Assembly (NCBI GenBank): GCA_003255025.1
Contig: QANY01009007.1
Span: 62,001 to 126,000 of the forward strand
Direction: 5' to 3'
DNA: 64,000 nt
Origin: Datisca glomerata
Taxonomy: Eukaryota > Streptophyta > Magnoliopsida > Cucurbitales > Datiscaceae
This document shows, one piece after another, positions 38,784-48,300 of this stretch (position 1 is the stretch's first letter; each line of letters starts with the position of its first letter). Made by a program: the position numbers and the translations under genes. The notes under the pieces are model-generated. The model was not told where the DNA came from and did no database searches. It saw only the letters and a list, made by a program, of their open reading frames with translations.

Positions 38784-39214
38784 GGCCTTGGAGTAAGAAA
38801 CGATCGGGACAATTGAGGCAATCCAACGTACCAGGAAGCCATCAGTTCACGAACTGACGGGACAAGCTCGAGAAACCAAACGTCACCCACACACTCATTG
38901 ATATGACATGCGACACTTTGGTAGTAGGAGTTATACGGTCCACACCCCTCCTTTACGCGTCATCATTACTACTACTCCCGAGAGGCGACAAATTTCAAAT
39001 TTTAACAAATGCGGGAACGCACGCGCGGAGAATTTCATCTCGAGAGGTATTTGATCTTCCAAGACATAGCTCTTAATGGTACTCATGGTTATTCCCACAT
39101 CAATAGCTTAAAGTAACATAGCTCTTAATGGTTTAAAACATACTTGGGAAATGGCGCATAAGTCTTCGAACCCTGGCAGGCAAGACCTGCACAGAATCCT
39201 TGACTGGGGACAAC

Positions 39215-39691
39215 TGTTATGGGTATTTCCTGGAGATCGATAAAAATAGGACATGTGTCCTAACAGTGCCATGCCCCACCTCCCTGGGAAGCTGGCCCAA
39301 CCTCGACCATAGGTTAGGCGCCATACCTGACCTGACCTCAGCAACCCACGACAAGGGCGAGTCATGTACGGTAGAGCTCATAATGAGAAAGGAATACTCG
39401 TTGAAGATCTGAAAGTCCAGATAACCATCTAACGTCAACACCATCATTACAGTCTAAATGTAAGAGTCGAGGTGGCACCTTTTTCAAGTCATCTCGACTT
39501 TTACGTCAGCTCGGGGGACAAGAACATTAAATGACACCTCCAACTCATCATATCAATAAAGAACCGCCATTCATCGAGACTTCTTTGACATGCTTCCTCC
39601 TCTGAGGCTTCAAGTATAAATACTCCCACTACTCCAAAAGAAGGTAAACAACTCTCCCCTTAGGAAAACTCTGCCAATTTTTTCTTAGGAT
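39215..39691 (+). repeat. Gypsy 3' LTR, proximal part
   Basis: It starts TGTTATGGGTATTTCC after GACTGGGGACAAC, a polypurine-tract-like sequence. It is similar to 54442-55010 but lacks a ~70-bp segment and the promoter duplication found there. One TATAAATA at 39615-39622. It is broken at 39691/39693 by the hAT end; the remainder is at 29319-29463. Confidence 0.9.
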
Positions 39692-39692
39692 A

Positions 39693-39966
39693 CAGGGACG
39701 GATCCAGAATTTTCATTTAGGGCACTTACAATATAAAATAAAATATTTATAAAAAAATGTCTTAAGAATGAAATTATTTTCAATGTTTTTTGTTACATTT
39801 ATAACTGCCCTCGGTGAGTTTTCATATTTTAGAATCATTGCATAATAATCTCATTGTCAATACTATCAAATAAATCTCTCTCAATGTACGCTGTCAAGTT
39901 ATCTTTCATCCATTGATCACTCATATGATTGCGTAAAAGATTCTTGATAATATTCATAGTAGAAAA
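39693..39966 (-). pseudogene. hAT element 3' end with transposase C-terminus
   Basis: The terminal repeat CAGGGACGGATCC is on the plus strand at 39693. Reading the minus strand, the coding part has TFSTMNIIKNLLRNHMSDQW, then IERDLFDSIDNEII and NMKTHRGQL, the hAT C-terminal dimerisation region of TTF-type transposases. It is continuous with 41999-41817 once the inserted element (39967-41816) is removed. Confidence 0.85.
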
Positions 39967-41816
39967 TGTTTGATCGGGTTTTAAAATTTGATAAAAAATT
40001 AATGAACCACGAACGGTTCGTAGGCGGAATATAATTTCTTTTTCAAAACAAATATTTAATCATATTAAATGCAACGATCATACAATTTAGATAAAAGTAT
40101 TGTGAAGAGATATAAACAAGTTTTACCTTTTCTTGTAATGGAGAATTTCTGAGTTGGTAGGATCCAATTTATTGTCTCGTGTTCCTCGTTCTTGAAATTT
40201 ACAGAATTTCAATCGATCTTAACACCTACAACCACTTGTATGATTCGAAAGTATGTCTCGTATGGATATTGTCAGGAATAGAGTGTGGGCTCTCTAAACA
40301 ACTGAGGAAGAAAAAACAAATTTTCTTCTTCCTCACTATGATTTCGGCAGCAACAAGGTAGGGGGAGAGAAGAGAAAAAAATTTTCTTGATATGAATAAT
40401 CACACACTATGATTACGTTAAGCTTAGGTTAACAATGTAACCCTATTGCAATCCCTTATATAATAATTACAGAATTTACACATACACTCCTATATTATAA
40501 ATTGCCGAAATTCACCGCCTCCCTGCACTGTTCTCTGTGATTTTTACATCTCCCTTAGAGCCAATAATGTGTCTGAATTTATCAATCCAAATTGATAAAT
40601 TAAATTGATTCCTATCAATTAATAGATTAATTTCTTTTATTTAATAATTAAAAAATAACAAATTAATTAATTTGAACATTAATCAAGCTCTTCACTAATT
40701 TAGTGATGACACTAATCACATATAAGTTCGGGAAGTGTATCTTGGTCCAAATACGTTTTTGGTCTGACTGATATTGTTTCTCATTCTTGTCATTATGAGC
40801 TACTCCTGAGATCGATTGACCCACTTGAATAAAGTTATGAAATTCAAATACTCGTATCTACATGAATTATTGACATATTTAATCTTGACATCGTACGACT
40901 CCACTATAGGTACGATACCGAATCAACTCTCAATTCAGCGCACTTCATTTTCTGTTGATGCAAATGAACATTTATATTTCATGGTCCACGAAATATTTTA
41001 TGATGTTACCCTTCGTGAATATCAGTAACAAGTTTAGGATGTAAAATTATCATTTTACCCATCTAGTTATTATTTCCTTAACTCCTTTATTGACTATAAA
41101 TAAAAAAGACATATAAGTGAATTGTCTCATATAATTCATAGTGTCTTATTCAATGACTCATGTCATCGAGTATCAATCCTGATTTATTTATTCACACACC
41201 CATCAATAAAGCATAAGGTGATATTGTTGATATTGCAATCTTACCATGAATTCCTTATATGTGAATTTCACAGCTCCAACATAGTTGAATCATGATCCTA
41301 ATAGTCAAGGTATCGTCCGACCATTCGAACTCACTCCTTTGACGTATCAAAGATCGCAAGTAACTAGGTCAAGTTTCGTATTCACCTCAGGATTAAAGTA
41401 ATTACAAAAAATACCTTTAAAGTGTAACAATTAGATTCAGAGCCAGATAAATGACTTTTCTATAAACTCATTTATTACTGGTTTATTCACCATGTCTAGG
41501 TCAACCGTTAGAGTCTCCACTCCCATGCCCCGAGACCGACATCCTTTGATTCAACCAAACAGTAGTAATTTGATTTGATTGTCCAGACGATCCTAAGACA
41601 ATGGATAACTTTTTGAACTATCTTAGAAGAGTTTGTCTGGAAGACCACTTAGTCTTTACTCTTCTTTCGTTGGCAATAGTTCCGGAACTTAAGTAATTAT
41701 AAACACAATTTAATTAAAGAAAACTTGCATTTATTCATAAAATCAGCAACACATAAATGTCATAACTAAATACTCATAAATAGTTATTACACCATATTTT
41801 ATGAACATAATTTCAA
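39967..41816. mobile_element. Uncharacterised non-autonomous element, copy 2 (inserted in the hAT)
   Basis: It is flanked by perfect 7-bp direct repeats TAGAAAA (39960-39966 and 41817-41823). It interrupts the hAT transposase inside the ERVFS(T)MN motif. It starts TGTTTGATCGGG and ends ATAATTTCAA. It has no recognisable protein; the 80- and 70-codon frames inside are not conserved in copy 1. It is homologous in inverted orientation to 11199-13105. Confidence 0.75.
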
Positions 41817-41999
41817 TAGAAAACACTCTCTCTATTGTTAGAACAGGTAGGATTAGTGACAACGTCAACACAAGTACACGAGCGGATAAACTTTGTCTTT
41901 TCTTATCTCAATCATTTTCTGTGCAAGTTCATCAATCCCTTTTAATCCTAAGAACTTGATGTTAGACCGCATATCCATAATATAATTATCAAGTTGATC
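41817..41999 (-). pseudogene. hAT transposase segment upstream of the C-terminus
   Basis: The minus strand reads DQLDNYIMDMRSNIKFLGLK, then GIDELAQKMIEIRKDKVYPL and LTLSLILPVLTIERVFS, the region leading into the hAT C-terminal motif. It begins abruptly at 41999 next to copia-2 and picks up about 20 residues after the hAT 5' half ends at 32043. Confidence 0.85.
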
Positions 42000-42000
42000 C
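41999..42000. other. Rearrangement breakpoint 3 (hAT to copia-2)
   Basis: Reciprocal to breakpoint 1. The left side is hAT on the minus strand, beginning at DQLDNY; the right side is copia RNase H on the plus strand, beginning at IVALSTMEVEF. Joining 32044 (complement) to 42000 gives SKTN followed by IVALSTME, the normal copia order. Confidence 0.75.
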
Positions 42001-42360
42001 TAATAGTTGCGTTATCAACTATGGAAGTGGAATTTATTGTGTGTTTCGCTGCAGTGCAAGAGGCAATTTGGCTTAGAAGGTTTCTGCAACATTTACAAGT
42101 TGTTTCTAGCACATCGAAACCAATGACTTTATTTTATGATAGTTAAGCAATCATCACTTATACTAAAGATCTGAAGTATTATGGAAAAATGATGCATATA
42201 GATACTAAGTATAATTTTGTATGAGATATTATAGTGCAAAAAGAAATAGTGATAAAACATCTCTCTACACATCCAATGACGGCTGATCCTTTGACAAAGC
42301 CAATCCCTAGAGATATTTTTCTAAGCCATGTCAAATCTCTAGGATTGTACAAATTATAAT
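42000..42360 (+). pseudogene. Copia-2 RNase H C-terminus (broken)
   Basis: Reads VALSTMEVEFIVCFAAVQEA, IWLRRFLQHLQVVSS and SKPMTLFYDS, then a stop. It continues with MMHIDTKYNFV, another stop, HLSTHPMTADPLTKPIPRDI and VKSLGLYKL. These are the closing motifs of copia polyproteins (HIDTKYH, ADPLTKPI). At least two internal stops. Confidence 0.9.
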
Positions 42361-43428
42361 ATGATGTGTAATTTTCAGTACATTTTGTATCAATGTTATT
42401 AATTAATGAACTTGATATTGTTCATTATTTTATTTATTTGTAGCATAGAAAACACATATCATGTTTGGATAAAATGAAAATGTATGTCGCCGGGCATAGA
42501 CCGACGTACTCATACAAGCAGTCATCTCAGGCGCTTAAAATGTTTGGAATAAGTGAACAAAGCGTACTTTAATTATGTTGTCGCCTTGACAAAAGGTCCA
42601 GATGAGGTCAAAATATTAATTTATGGATCAACATGATTCCCATGATCATGTAGCATGGATGGTGGATGGGATGTGAGAACTTATTGTAGGCGATATGAGG
42701 AGCGAGCTAGTAAGATCTCGAGCTAGGCGCGAGGAATATTTTAGTATCTGCAACTAAGCTAAGATCCTTATAGTAGTTCAATATAAGTTATAGTATATAT
42801 ACACTTTTTCTATGAAGAGATAACCATTATAGCATGTGATCATACCACATGTGTCTTTTTATGACTAAATAAGAGAAATGTGAGATAGAATCCCTGCTCT
42901 CACATCGTATGAGTCCTTGAGGTACTTTGAAACCTCATTTTGTGCCCTATGTGACTTTCGACTATATAGTGAAGTGATACATAAATGTTACTTTTTTAAC
43001 ATGTTACCTATGGTTATGGTAATTCGACCTAATGGAATATGTCTAGGAAAGTAATTTATTTGAAGCTAAGCTATATATGTAGGGAAGGAAGATTTTTTGT
43101 CTACGTGTGTTCATCGGTCGACCAATTATGTCACCTCGTAGTGGCTAGTACATAATTATGAATACATGTTTTGATTAAGTCAAGCATTGCTCTTGGATGG
43201 ATTAGAGATGTTTGAATTTACGTAACAAATACGTTTGGGGCATAGCGAGACGAGTAGACAGTCTTCAGTTTTGGGGCTGCTATGTTATCCCTAATAGGTT
43301 CATAGCAACTAGCTCTTATATGTGTTCGCGGGTCGCACGATCCATTTACCTGTATGAATTTATTAGTATGTGAATGTTTAATCGTTTGTAATTAAATTTG
43401 TTCTATCCCATCATGTGAGAATGGGAGA

Positions 43429-43801
43429 TGTTGGAAAACTCAGATCTGGGCGCCCACGTTGGGTCGACCTGACCCAGTTTGAAAATGAATGATTGATAAT
43501 TGTTCACATGAAAAACTACCAATGGTGGTTAATATAAAAAACTACCATTAACTTCTATGAAAGTGAACTTCATTTTTTTATTTTTGAGAAGAAAATTCGG
43601 ACCTACGAAAAAACTATAGAGAAAATCATTCATTCAACACTAAAATCACGTTTTCACATACAAAATCAATGGTTATTGGGTTGTGGAACAAGTGGGGAGT
43701 TCGTTTTCGTGATTTTCTACAAGATGCGGCACGTAATTCGTCAATTCAATCCATTTCGCTGCATAATCAAATAAGTATACTTGACTCGATTATTTTCTAC
43801 A
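43429..43801 (+). repeat. Copia-2 3' LTR, followed by target-site bases TATAC
   Basis: 373 bp starting TGTTGGAAAACTCAG and ending TTTTCTACA. The next five bases (43802-43806) are TATAC, the same five that precede the 5' LTR at 59697. It is similar along its length to 59697-60242 apart from an insertion in the latter. Confidence 0.9.
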
Positions 43802-44227
43802 TATACAATATTTTTTGTATAATTTATTCTTTTAATCATCTTTAATATACAAAGATCATTCAAAAAAACTAAATCAAAATAAATGCATGAACCCGTTGTA
43901 GAAATGCATGAAAGTAAGAATTATTATGTAAATAAATACTACATTTTAAAAGTCACTTCTAATTCCATTACATTCCAAAAGTTACAAAAGTGACATTTCA
44001 AAAGTCATTTTCCAATTCACATTTCAAAAGTCACTTTTCAATTGATACATTTTGACACATCTTTATTTGATGAGCAAATAGAAATACATTAATCGTACTT
44101 TTTAAGGACAATTTTAGATTAGTAAAAATGAAGATGGACAAAATTGTGTAAAAAAAATTATTCTCTTCTTTCACCTTTTAATATATTATAGATGGATAAG
44201 TAAAAATACATATCAAATTTACGTAGG

Positions 44228-44254
44228 TCATGCAAAGCACGAGCTATTGCCTAG
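44228..44254 (+). mobile_element. Possible Helitron 3' terminus (plus orientation)
   Basis: Imperfect hairpin TCATGC-AAA-GCACGA, then 8 bases, then CTAG, then a T. Helitrons end in a short hairpin about 10 nt before CTRR and insert between A and T. The 5' end was not identified. Confidence 0.4.
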
Positions 44255-45129
44255 TTTAAAAAATTGAAGAATATTTTGAGCTGTTATTTTATCTTTTGGA
44301 GAGGGGAATGCGGACGACACCAAATATTTTGCTTTTTTTAACATAAAAGTCGTGTGCATAGGTTACTCCATAGATTAGCATCGAGCATTTCCCGAATTCA
44401 CTTACATTTTGTTTGTAGCGCCCCCGACCGCACCTGTGTCGAGCCTAAAACTCAAGCATATCTCATAGATGGAGACTAGGAGTGGGTTTAGACCTAATGA
44501 ACAATTATTAAGGCTTAAACGCATATCACAATATATTAAATACATGTTAAATCATACAACTAAACTAACTGCATGTTATTTTTAGTGATAAATTTTTTCC
44601 CAAATATCAATTGGGTCATGCGGCATTTATCTACTGCAAGTCTACGATCAAGTCCTGTGTGATTTTGAATAGGTCCATTTAATGTTAATAGAAATGAGCC
44701 TTCTACAGGAGTAGCTATATTACAGATACTTAATACAAAATGGACTACAACTTAAATAAACATCAACTATTTATGGACTCACTAAATAGAAAAAAAACTG
44801 TAGCTTCTATTTCTATTATCCTTATCTTCCACACAACATTTAATGAAGATTTTGAAACCCCGTGATCTCTCTCTCTCAACTACTTATAAACAATAAATAT
44901 GTTTTATATGTTATATAACAATGTAACATATTGTATATATATTATAGATGTTACATTTGATAAACAATATAAATTAAATGATATACAAATGTATATGTTA
45001 TATAAATTATATATGCGGGTGTATATAAGTATCTAGCTTATATATAATATATAATTCATATGGCATATACCACAATGTAAATATATATGTTCTAACTTTT
45101 ATATCATATATAACAAATACTTTTATGGG

Positions 45130-45480
45130 TTTATATGACATTTGTGGGGGAGTAATGTATGTGTGTGTGAGAGAGAAGTGTGCGCGTGCGCGCGTGTTAT
45201 GTATGTATAGATATATGTATATATGTATGTGTATACATGTATGTATGTACATATGTATGTATGCATGCATGTATGACATCTAAAGTATATAGCATATTTA
45301 TGGCATCTCTCTCCCCCTTCAGGTCTCTCTCTCTTTCTCTCTCTCTCTCAATAAACACAATAATAACGAGTGGATAGAAACTAGAAAGATGTGTGTGTAA
45401 AGAGGGAGAGAGAGGCGGATGGAGAGATTTGGAGGGTGATAGGGATAGAGAGATTTAAAGAGAGAGATAGAGAGGAGATT
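45130..45480. repeat. Microsatellite cluster (GT, GA, GC, TATG and CT repeats)
   Basis: Successive blocks of (GT)n, (GA)n, alternating GC/GT (45179-45197), (ATGT)n and (CT)n, then GA-rich units. The alternating purine-pyrimidine run could form Z-DNA. Two frames of 90 and 65 codons across it are artefacts of repeat composition. Confidence 0.85.
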
Positions 45481-45490
45481 TTTTGGGATA

Positions 45491-45520
45491 CTAGTCTTTT
45501 ATCACGTGCGTTGCACGTGA
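45491..45520 (-). mobile_element. Probable Helitron 3' terminus (minus orientation)
   Basis: On the minus strand: a perfect 8-bp stem TCACGTGC with a 3-nt loop, then ATAAAAGA, then CTAG at 45494-45491, followed by T. This is the standard Helitron 3' end. The element body would extend rightward; no Rep/helicase sequence and no certain 5' TC end was seen. Confidence 0.55.
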
Positions 45521-47476
45521 TTATGTAAATTCTTCAGAAGTTTTGGACATAAGTAATTATTTAATTACTTTAAATAATTCTAATAAGTGTTCTACGAGAA
45601 AAATACATTTTCATATTTTTTGGGTAGGATTTGAATTATGAACGTAAACTTGCTTATCGGTAAAATCTAACTCAGTGAATTAAATTAGTAATTGTGATGA
45701 TCTAGACTTTCTCAAATAATAAGACATAGCTCATTGGAATAAGAAAGTATATTATAGTTTATGAATATGAAGTAAAATTATAAAATCAGTGAAACAAAAT
45801 ACAATGAGTGAAATTGTAAAAAATTTATAAGAGAGAGAAACCAAATGAGCAATACAAAAATTTAAATACATGTGCGCGCGTGTACATGTAATAAAGGATT
45901 TACAATTACAATAATGATATAAAATGTGATAGGAAAGATAATATGTAATGTAGATAAAAAATAATGTTTAACATTGATTTCATGATAATTAATCTTTAGT
46001 CCAAAAAGTAATGAGATAAAAGATGATTATTTTGACAAAAACTATATTACAGAAGAAAAAAAATGACGGTGACATTATTTTTCATTCCTAATATATTATT
46101 GTTCAAATTTGTCAAAACTTAGATGTGATCTTGAAATAATACGTTGATAAAAAAATATAAATGAAAAACAAATAGAATGGATTGAAGAACAAACATGGTA
46201 TGCTTGAACAACATTCTCAATGATATCTCTAGGTACGGAATTAAGTAAATTAAATATAATCAAGAATTTTGAATCAAGTCAATTGCATATGGACTTCTCC
46301 AGTGCATATGGTAATTGCAATAATCAAAAGATCACATAGCTCTCCTATTTACATATGTTATCAAAAGTATATAGTATAAGAAAAAAATCGGAGATACAAC
46401 TAAGAAATCAAATTAAAGCATAAAAATTGTGATACAAATTTTAAATTGGATGAATCTAAAAGTAAAATACCATAAATAATTCTTGATAAGCACACCATAT
46501 TATATTGAAAAATATGAAGATTAAGAATCAGAAAACCTAGGTAAAAACACGACATGAATCACGAAATATGTGATAAACAATCAATATATGAGTAGATGAA
46601 AGAAAAGAGAAGCAAAGTAAGTGAAATATATGATGGTTTTTTTATACACGGAATGAGAATAGGATGGACTTCACCTGCACTTCTCATTTTATTACTTTGT
46701 TATAGTCATTTCACGTCTATTTATATCACATATTATGTTTAATTATGAATTAATTCAATTTATTGCTAATCCATCAAGAACATAACTTCATGGTTAATGC
46801 AATTATCAGAAGAAGGAATTGAAGAGATTCGGAATTGTGAAGTGAATTAGCTGTAAAAGTATAGAAAACGCAAGAAAGAGATAAACGGGCACATTTATTT
46901 ATAATAAAATAATGATTATCGTAATATAATATAAATAACAGTAATAATTATTGAGCTTTGTATCGAAGTATATTTGAAAAACAATAATTCTTAATTATAT
47001 ATTTATTTTGTCAATACAAATTTCCAATGAAATAAAAGTTTTATATTTAATGGAAGTACTACAATTAACTTCTTGTTTTTTGTCAAGCCTTTAATTCCTA
47101 AATTAACTTGTAAGGGAAAAAGAAGCCATTAGTTGGTACTTTATTTTAAGGACAAAATTGTGTAAGTATGTGAAAATGTTTTTTTATTCTTAGGAGGATG
47201 AATAAAATTATCTAAAAAATGCTTCTTCTTTTTAATTTTCATGTGGATGAATAATAATTACTTTGTATAGAAAATATGTGGGACGTACCATATTAATTGA
47301 TGGGAAAATAAGATAATTAATAGGAACATTATCGTTAAAAAATATTTCTTCAAATTTGGTGCTTTTTATATATGTTATGTTATATAGATTATAATTACTC
47401 TGAATTCAAAAGACGTTATTTGCACAGACATACAAATTGTACTGACTTTTCAGATGACATAATGTTTTTAACATAA

Positions 47477-47945
47477 GGGAAAAATATAATTTACACCATA
47501 AAGTTTGACCATTCGGTAATTTATACCCATAAACTATTTATTTAGTATAAAATATCCTTAAAGTACGAGAATTAGCCATTTACACCCATGTCATCTAACT
47601 TCTGTTAAAATCTAACAGTTTTACATTAAATTGACAAAAAAATTAAACCAATTAAAGTAATTAAATTATAAACTAAAAGACTAAAAAGACAAAAAAAATC
47701 CTAAAACTAAATCCCCTTCCCCATTCCCCCTTCTATTCGGTACCGACACCCTAACCCACCCCCACCATTAATCCCGATCGGTCAACCCCTCAGCTCTGCC
47801 GTTCTTGGCACTCAGCTTCCTCCGCGATTCAACCCTTCGTTCTCATTCTCGCGACTCCTCTCTCTCATGCGTGGGCAGTCTGTCGAAGGTATATTTGGGG
47901 GTTTTGTTTCCTGATTTTTTGGTTCTAATATCGTATATTTAGGAG
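47477..47945. repeat. MULE left terminal inverted repeat
   Basis: It pairs with the complement of about 53570-54058. The outermost GGGAAAAATATAATTTACAC corresponds to TAGAAAAAGATAATTTACAC. The inner end grades into a short tandem repeat, so the inner boundary is approximate. Confidence 0.88.
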
Positions 47946-48125
47946 GATTTCGAAGGTATATTTGGGAGTTTTGTTTTCTGACTTTTTAGTTCTAATATCG
48001 TATATTTGGGGGGGGGGGGGGNNNNNNNNNNNNNNNNNGGGGGGGGGGGGGGGTTTCAAAGGTATATTTGGGGGTTTTGTTTTCTGAATTTTTTGTTCTA
48101 ATATCATCGAGGGGTTTCGAAGGTA
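47883..48125. repeat. ~65-bp tandem repeat at the inner end of the left TIR, containing an assembly gap
   Basis: CGAAGGTATATTTGGG starts recur at about 47884, 47951, 48056 and 48118, each followed by GTTTTGTTT and TTCTAATATCGTA-like text. The third unit is distorted by a poly-G run and the gap. Confidence 0.75.
48022..48038. other. 17-base assembly gap (N) inside a poly-G run
   Basis: Fourteen G on the left and fifteen on the right surround the Ns. The true length of the G run is unknown. The matching 9-bp target duplications on either side of the whole element show the gap is not a misjoin. Confidence 0.98.
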
Positions 48126-48300
48126 TATTTAGAAATTCTGTTTCTGAAGTTTATTGAGGTTTTTATTTTTGTTTCTGAAGTTTTTCGAAGTTTATTGAGT
48201 TTTTGTTTGATTACAAATAGCGTGGGGTTTTGTTTAGATTATTGCAAGTGGTCCATAATTTAGATGTGGAGAAATTTTTGTGCAATTTTTTGTATTTTTC

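Larger units (their letters stand above)
34118..39691 (+). mobile_element. Gypsy/Tat-type LTR retrotransposon, 3' half
   Basis: Contents in order: integrase, a 4 x 89-bp tandem repeat, an antisense ORF region, and the 3' LTR starting TGTTATGGG at 39215. It begins within the integrase zinc finger with no 5' sequence. An extra antisense ORF between pol and the 3' LTR is known from Grande/Retand-like Tat gypsy elements. The LTR is cut at 39691 by the hAT terminal repeat. Confidence 0.85.
42000..43801 (+). mobile_element. Copia-2, 3' part (RNase H end to 3' LTR)
   Basis: The coding remnant 42000-42350 is followed by about 1.1 kb of non-coding 3' region, a polypurine tract AATGGGAGA (43420-43428) and the 3' LTR (43429-43801). 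The family is the same as 32044-34117 and as the LTR at 59697-60242. Confidence 0.85.
43802..47467. other. AT-rich DNA with Helitron-type ends and simple repeats, no gene recognised
   Basis: No protein-coding sequence was recognised. Within it are two Helitron-like 3' termini (44228-44254 and 45491-45520) and a dense block of microsatellites (about 45130-45480). The rest is AT-rich. Frames across the microsatellites are compositional. Confidence 0.55.

Noticed and set aside
45007..45377. Frames rich in His/Tyr/Ile and Cys/Val
   Set aside because: Compositional products of TATG and GT microsatellites.
48022..48038. Scaffold misjoin at the N gap as the cause of the scrambled order
   Set aside because: The 9-bp duplications TTAACATAA and the matching long TIRs on either side of the gap show both sides belong to one MULE insertion.
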